Assembly (NCBI GenBank): GCA_001709035.1
Contig: LVKA01000008.1
Span: 682,001-746,000, forward strand
Direction of reading: 5' to 3'
From: Candidatus Thiodiazotropha endoloripes
Lineage (GTDB): Bacteria > Pseudomonadota > Gammaproteobacteria > Chromatiales > Chromatiaceae
Length of the DNA: 64,000 nt
Each line of letters starts with the position of its first letter. The first letter of the stretch is position 1. Below the pieces are notes generated by a model. That model was given only the letters and a program-made list of their open reading frames with translations. It had not been told where the DNA came from and made no database searches. A program made the position numbers and the translations under genes. Shown one piece after another: positions 62,297 through 64,000 of this stretch.

Positions 62297-62491
62297 ATGA
62301 GTGAAATCGTGATGATAACAGTTGTTGCCGTTGCTATCGGGATGATCTGGGGCTTTAGGAAACCTGCTGGTTACTGCAGGATGAGCTCTGTTGAGCAACA
62401 GGGATTGAGCAACCGGGTATGGAGTGGCTTGATCAATGGTGCTGTGCTTGGGGGTATTGCTTTGGTGATTACGACCATCTTGCTCGGCTAG
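62297..62491 (+). CDS. Small membrane protein
   Basis: 64 residues with two membrane helices (IVMITVVAVAIGMIWGF and LINGAVLGGIALVITTILLG). GCGAGG (62287-62292) precedes the ATG. Unknown function; a predicted hairpin inner-membrane protein. Confidence 0.5.
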   Translation: MSEIVMITVVAVAIGMIWGFRKPAGYCRMSSVEQQGLSNRVWSGLINGAVLGGIALVITTILLG

Positions 62492-62509
62492 GTGCGGCTT
62501 ATCGCATTA

Positions 62510-62526
62510 GTGTTAACAGACCCTAG
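62510..62526 (+). repeat. Solitary GTGTTAACAGACCCTAG end motif
   Basis: TAGTGTTAACAGACCCTAGC lies 18 bp after the small membrane protein gene and matches the outer end of the 11793-12057 repeat with G-to-A at one site. Confidence 0.45.
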
Positions 62527-62972
62527 CTAACTATTCCAATTGCTTGGTTTCTGAGTGGTACATAGACACAACAGCTAAAATAACAAAGTTATAACATCAT
62601 TGGCTAGCAATCAGTTGGATTTGTTTTTTCAAGACCTGAGAATGAGTTACGGGGGATTGCTTCAGAATTCTAGTGTATAGCCATGCCTATGGTGTATCGG
62701 GTGCATCTGTTCCTGAAGAGACACATGATCCATTGGTAATGATGAGCTCGGCTTATTTACAGGAGAGATTCGAAGCTTCTATTTCTAACAGGTCTGGTTC
62801 AACATCCGAACAATCCTACAGATTCCACCATAATGGACGAAAAGGCTGATTGAATATAATCTGGAGGAAGCGGGAAAAATTTCTTGTTTTATGTCAAGGC
62901 GCTTTGGTATTGGAAATGTTAATAAAAGATTCATGTGTTCTTCATTACAATAATTAGATATTTAGGTTTTTC
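62527..62972. other. Intergenic region with post-tRNA-Lys repeat copy C
   Basis: 446 bp, AT-rich. 62753-62810 (TTATTTACAGGAGAGATTCG, then GGTCTGGTTCAACATCCGAA) resembles the 55440-55500 repeat. No gene; it probably contains the promoter of the receiver-hemerythrin gene. Confidence 0.45.
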
Positions 62973-63743
62973 ATGCACTTCTCTATCCTCTTGATCGAAC
63001 CCCCGGGAATTGATTCGCAACTTCTTCAGTTAATGTTGACCCCAGAAAAATTTCGCGTAAGAACTTCCGAGTGTGGTTTAAAGGCTTGGAATACCATTCT
63101 GACCGACGATGTTCCGGACTTGGTCGTCATGGATGCGGATCTTCCACAACAGGGTGAAATTCAGATTACAGCCGTACAGCTTCTGGAAATGATGAACAAT
63201 CAGGCACAGTGGTGCAACATCCCAAAAGTCATTCTAGCCTCAAACAGCAATACCTCGATCCTAAAAATCTCAAGTGTCACCAGTGTGAATGCAATCATAC
63301 TTAAACCCTATGATCCACGACGCTTCATCCAGGAGGTCTATAAGAGTCTGACTCAACACATTGAGAGCCATATCGCTGAAGTGAATCGACAGCATATTCA
63401 GTTAGGTACGGCCTTCCAGGAACTGATCAAGCTTAGCGAGATTGGAAATACCAATGATCTAAAACGTAACTTTACTCAATTGTCACACACAATTGAAAAG
63501 CACTTTGATTTTGAAGAGCATTTCATGGCACGACATAATTATCCAGACTTCATCGACCACCATGAAAATCACAAACAGTTGCTTACAATAGTTGAAAATA
63601 TGAAAGTCGAAATGGCGCAATCTGGAAAATCGATTACGACGAAAAGGATTGTTAAATTGAGGAGTGACCTATTTGAAGATGTAAACGATGATAAACAATA
63701 CATCAAATTTCTTACGAATTTACGAACATCCCTGGTTGCTTAG
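62973..63743 (+). CDS. Receiver-hemerythrin protein
   Basis: 256 residues. The N-terminal receiver domain (about 1-125) has phosphoacceptor VVMDADLPQQG and ILKPYDP with the conserved Lys. A C-terminal hemerythrin-like bundle (about 130-256) has NRQHIQL, HTIEKHFDFEEHFM, and HHENHKQLL supplying most diiron ligands. The last helix reads FEDVNDDKQYIKFL: the Asp is present but the usual His five residues before it is Glu. It may be a redox- or O2/NO-responsive signalling protein with altered metal binding. Confidence 0.85.
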   Translation: MHFSILLIEPPGIDSQLLQLMLTPEKFRVRTSECGLKAWNTILTDDVPDLVVMDADLPQQGEIQITAVQLLEMMNNQAQWCNIPKVILASNSNTSILKISSVTSVNAIILKPYDPRRFIQEVYKSLTQHIESHIAEVNRQHIQLGTAFQELIKLSEIGNTNDLKRNFTQLSHTIEKHFDFEEHFMARHNYPDFIDHHENHKQLLTIVENMKVEMAQSGKSITTKRIVKLRSDLFEDVNDDKQYIKFLTNLRTSLVA

Positions 63744-63822
63744 ACAAATTTAACAAGCCTTTGTCATGAAAGAGAGTAATTTCGGCTGTGTTGAAATATT
63801 TCAGTATAGATTCAAGCCTGGA
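63744..63822. other. Short gap between convergent genes
   Basis: 79 bp between two convergent genes; no structure recognised. Confidence 0.3.
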
Positions 63823-64000
63823 TTAGGCGTCTACCAATTTAGCTAAATATTTTGTTTCAAATTCTTCAGCAGAGACTGGATGTCCATAGAGGAAGCCTTG
63901 TAGTAGATCACACTCATGTTGTAACAGAAAATCTACCTGATCCTGATTTTCAACTCCTTCCGCTACCACGGTCAGCGCCAGGGATTTTCCCAGCGCAATA
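63823..64000 (-). CDS. EAL-domain protein, C-terminal fragment at window edge
   Basis: The minus strand reads IALGKSLALTVVAEGVENQD, then LLQGFLYGHPVSAEEFE and a TAA stop at 63825-63823. This is the EAL-domain C-terminus (VVAEGVEN and LQG-x2-x-x-P motifs), part of a c-di-GMP phosphodiesterase or GGDEF-EAL protein that continues beyond 64000. The gene is complete only outside the window. It is convergent with the receiver-hemerythrin gene. Confidence 0.9.
   Translation of the reverse strand, partial: IALGKSLALTVVAEGVENQDQVDFLLQHECDLLQGFLYGHPVSAEEFETKYLAKLVDA

Overview
The window is bacterial chromosome with densely packed, moderately GC-rich genes. It suggests a sulfur-oxidising gammaproteobacterium, perhaps a Chromatiales- or Sedimenticola/Thiodiazotropha-like lineage. 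Evidence: gammaproteobacterial housekeeping genes (gcvR/dapA/bamC, ispG, tsaB, lpxH, ppiB/ppiA, cysS, folD), a sulfide:quinone oxidoreductase-type flavoprotein, and a complete soeABC-type cytoplasmic sulfite dehydrogenase operon. The genus is inference.

Layout. 1-6.7 kb: start of gcvR (minus), dapA-bamC-MBL hydrolase, an SQR-like flavoprotein, ispG and a secreted GlcG/HbpS-like protein. 6.7-8.4 kb: minus-strand NifX-like, DUF6858-like and Crp/Fnr genes. 8.9-14.4 kb: response regulator, TrpB2, ABC-F protein Uup and a small secreted protein. Palindromic MITE-like repeats lie at 11.8-12.06 and 14.73-14.86 kb. 15.2-20.8 kb: soeABC and a secreted lipase-like hydrolase. 22-26.9 kb: RND efflux pair and tsaB. 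27.2-30.4 kb (minus): two Slp lipoproteins and an ExbB/ExbD-like proton-channel pair with an unusual coiled-coil insertion. 30.4-39.8 kb: glycerate kinase, DUF455 protein, lpxH-ppiB-ppiA, two small cytochromes c, a chemoreceptor with a haem-c motif in its sensor domain, and cysS. 39.9-41.6 kb: a REP-associated transposase between REP arrays, then folD.

41.7-55.4 kb is the most unusual part. A tRNA operon with a strong promoter encodes Pro(UGG), Arg(UCU), His(GUG) and, after an interruption, Lys(CUU). The tRNA-Arg gene is split in its anticodon loop by a 225-nt group I intron. A 13-kb integrative element sits in the 3' end of tRNA-His and separates it from tRNA-Lys. It has an 18-bp att duplication, a tyrosine integrase at the right end, and integrase-arm-like repeats at both ends. 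Its plus-strand cargo is AT-rich and resembles defence genes (GIY-YIG, a trypco2-like protein, a possible nuclease, an all-helical protein, an AlbA_2/Schlafen-like protein). Its minus-strand module holds a helicase-like protein, an HNH-AP2 endonuclease and small DNA-binding-like proteins, preceded by six 21-bp iterons and a hairpin. I see no capsid, portal or relaxase gene, so it looks like a satellite or integrated-plasmid type element.

55.5-64 kb: Fic protein with operator-like repeats, HDOD protein, decayed nnrU, PDZ protein, aminotransferase, receiver-hemerythrin protein and the end of an EAL-domain gene.

Functionally, SQR (sulfide oxidation), SoeABC (sulfite oxidation), small cytochromes and a haem-type chemoreceptor fit a chemotrophic sulfur lifestyle that senses redox. 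A dispersed terminal motif (GTTAACAG-R-CCCTA) marks host intergenic regions, but I did not notice it inside the 13-kb element, which fits a recent arrival.
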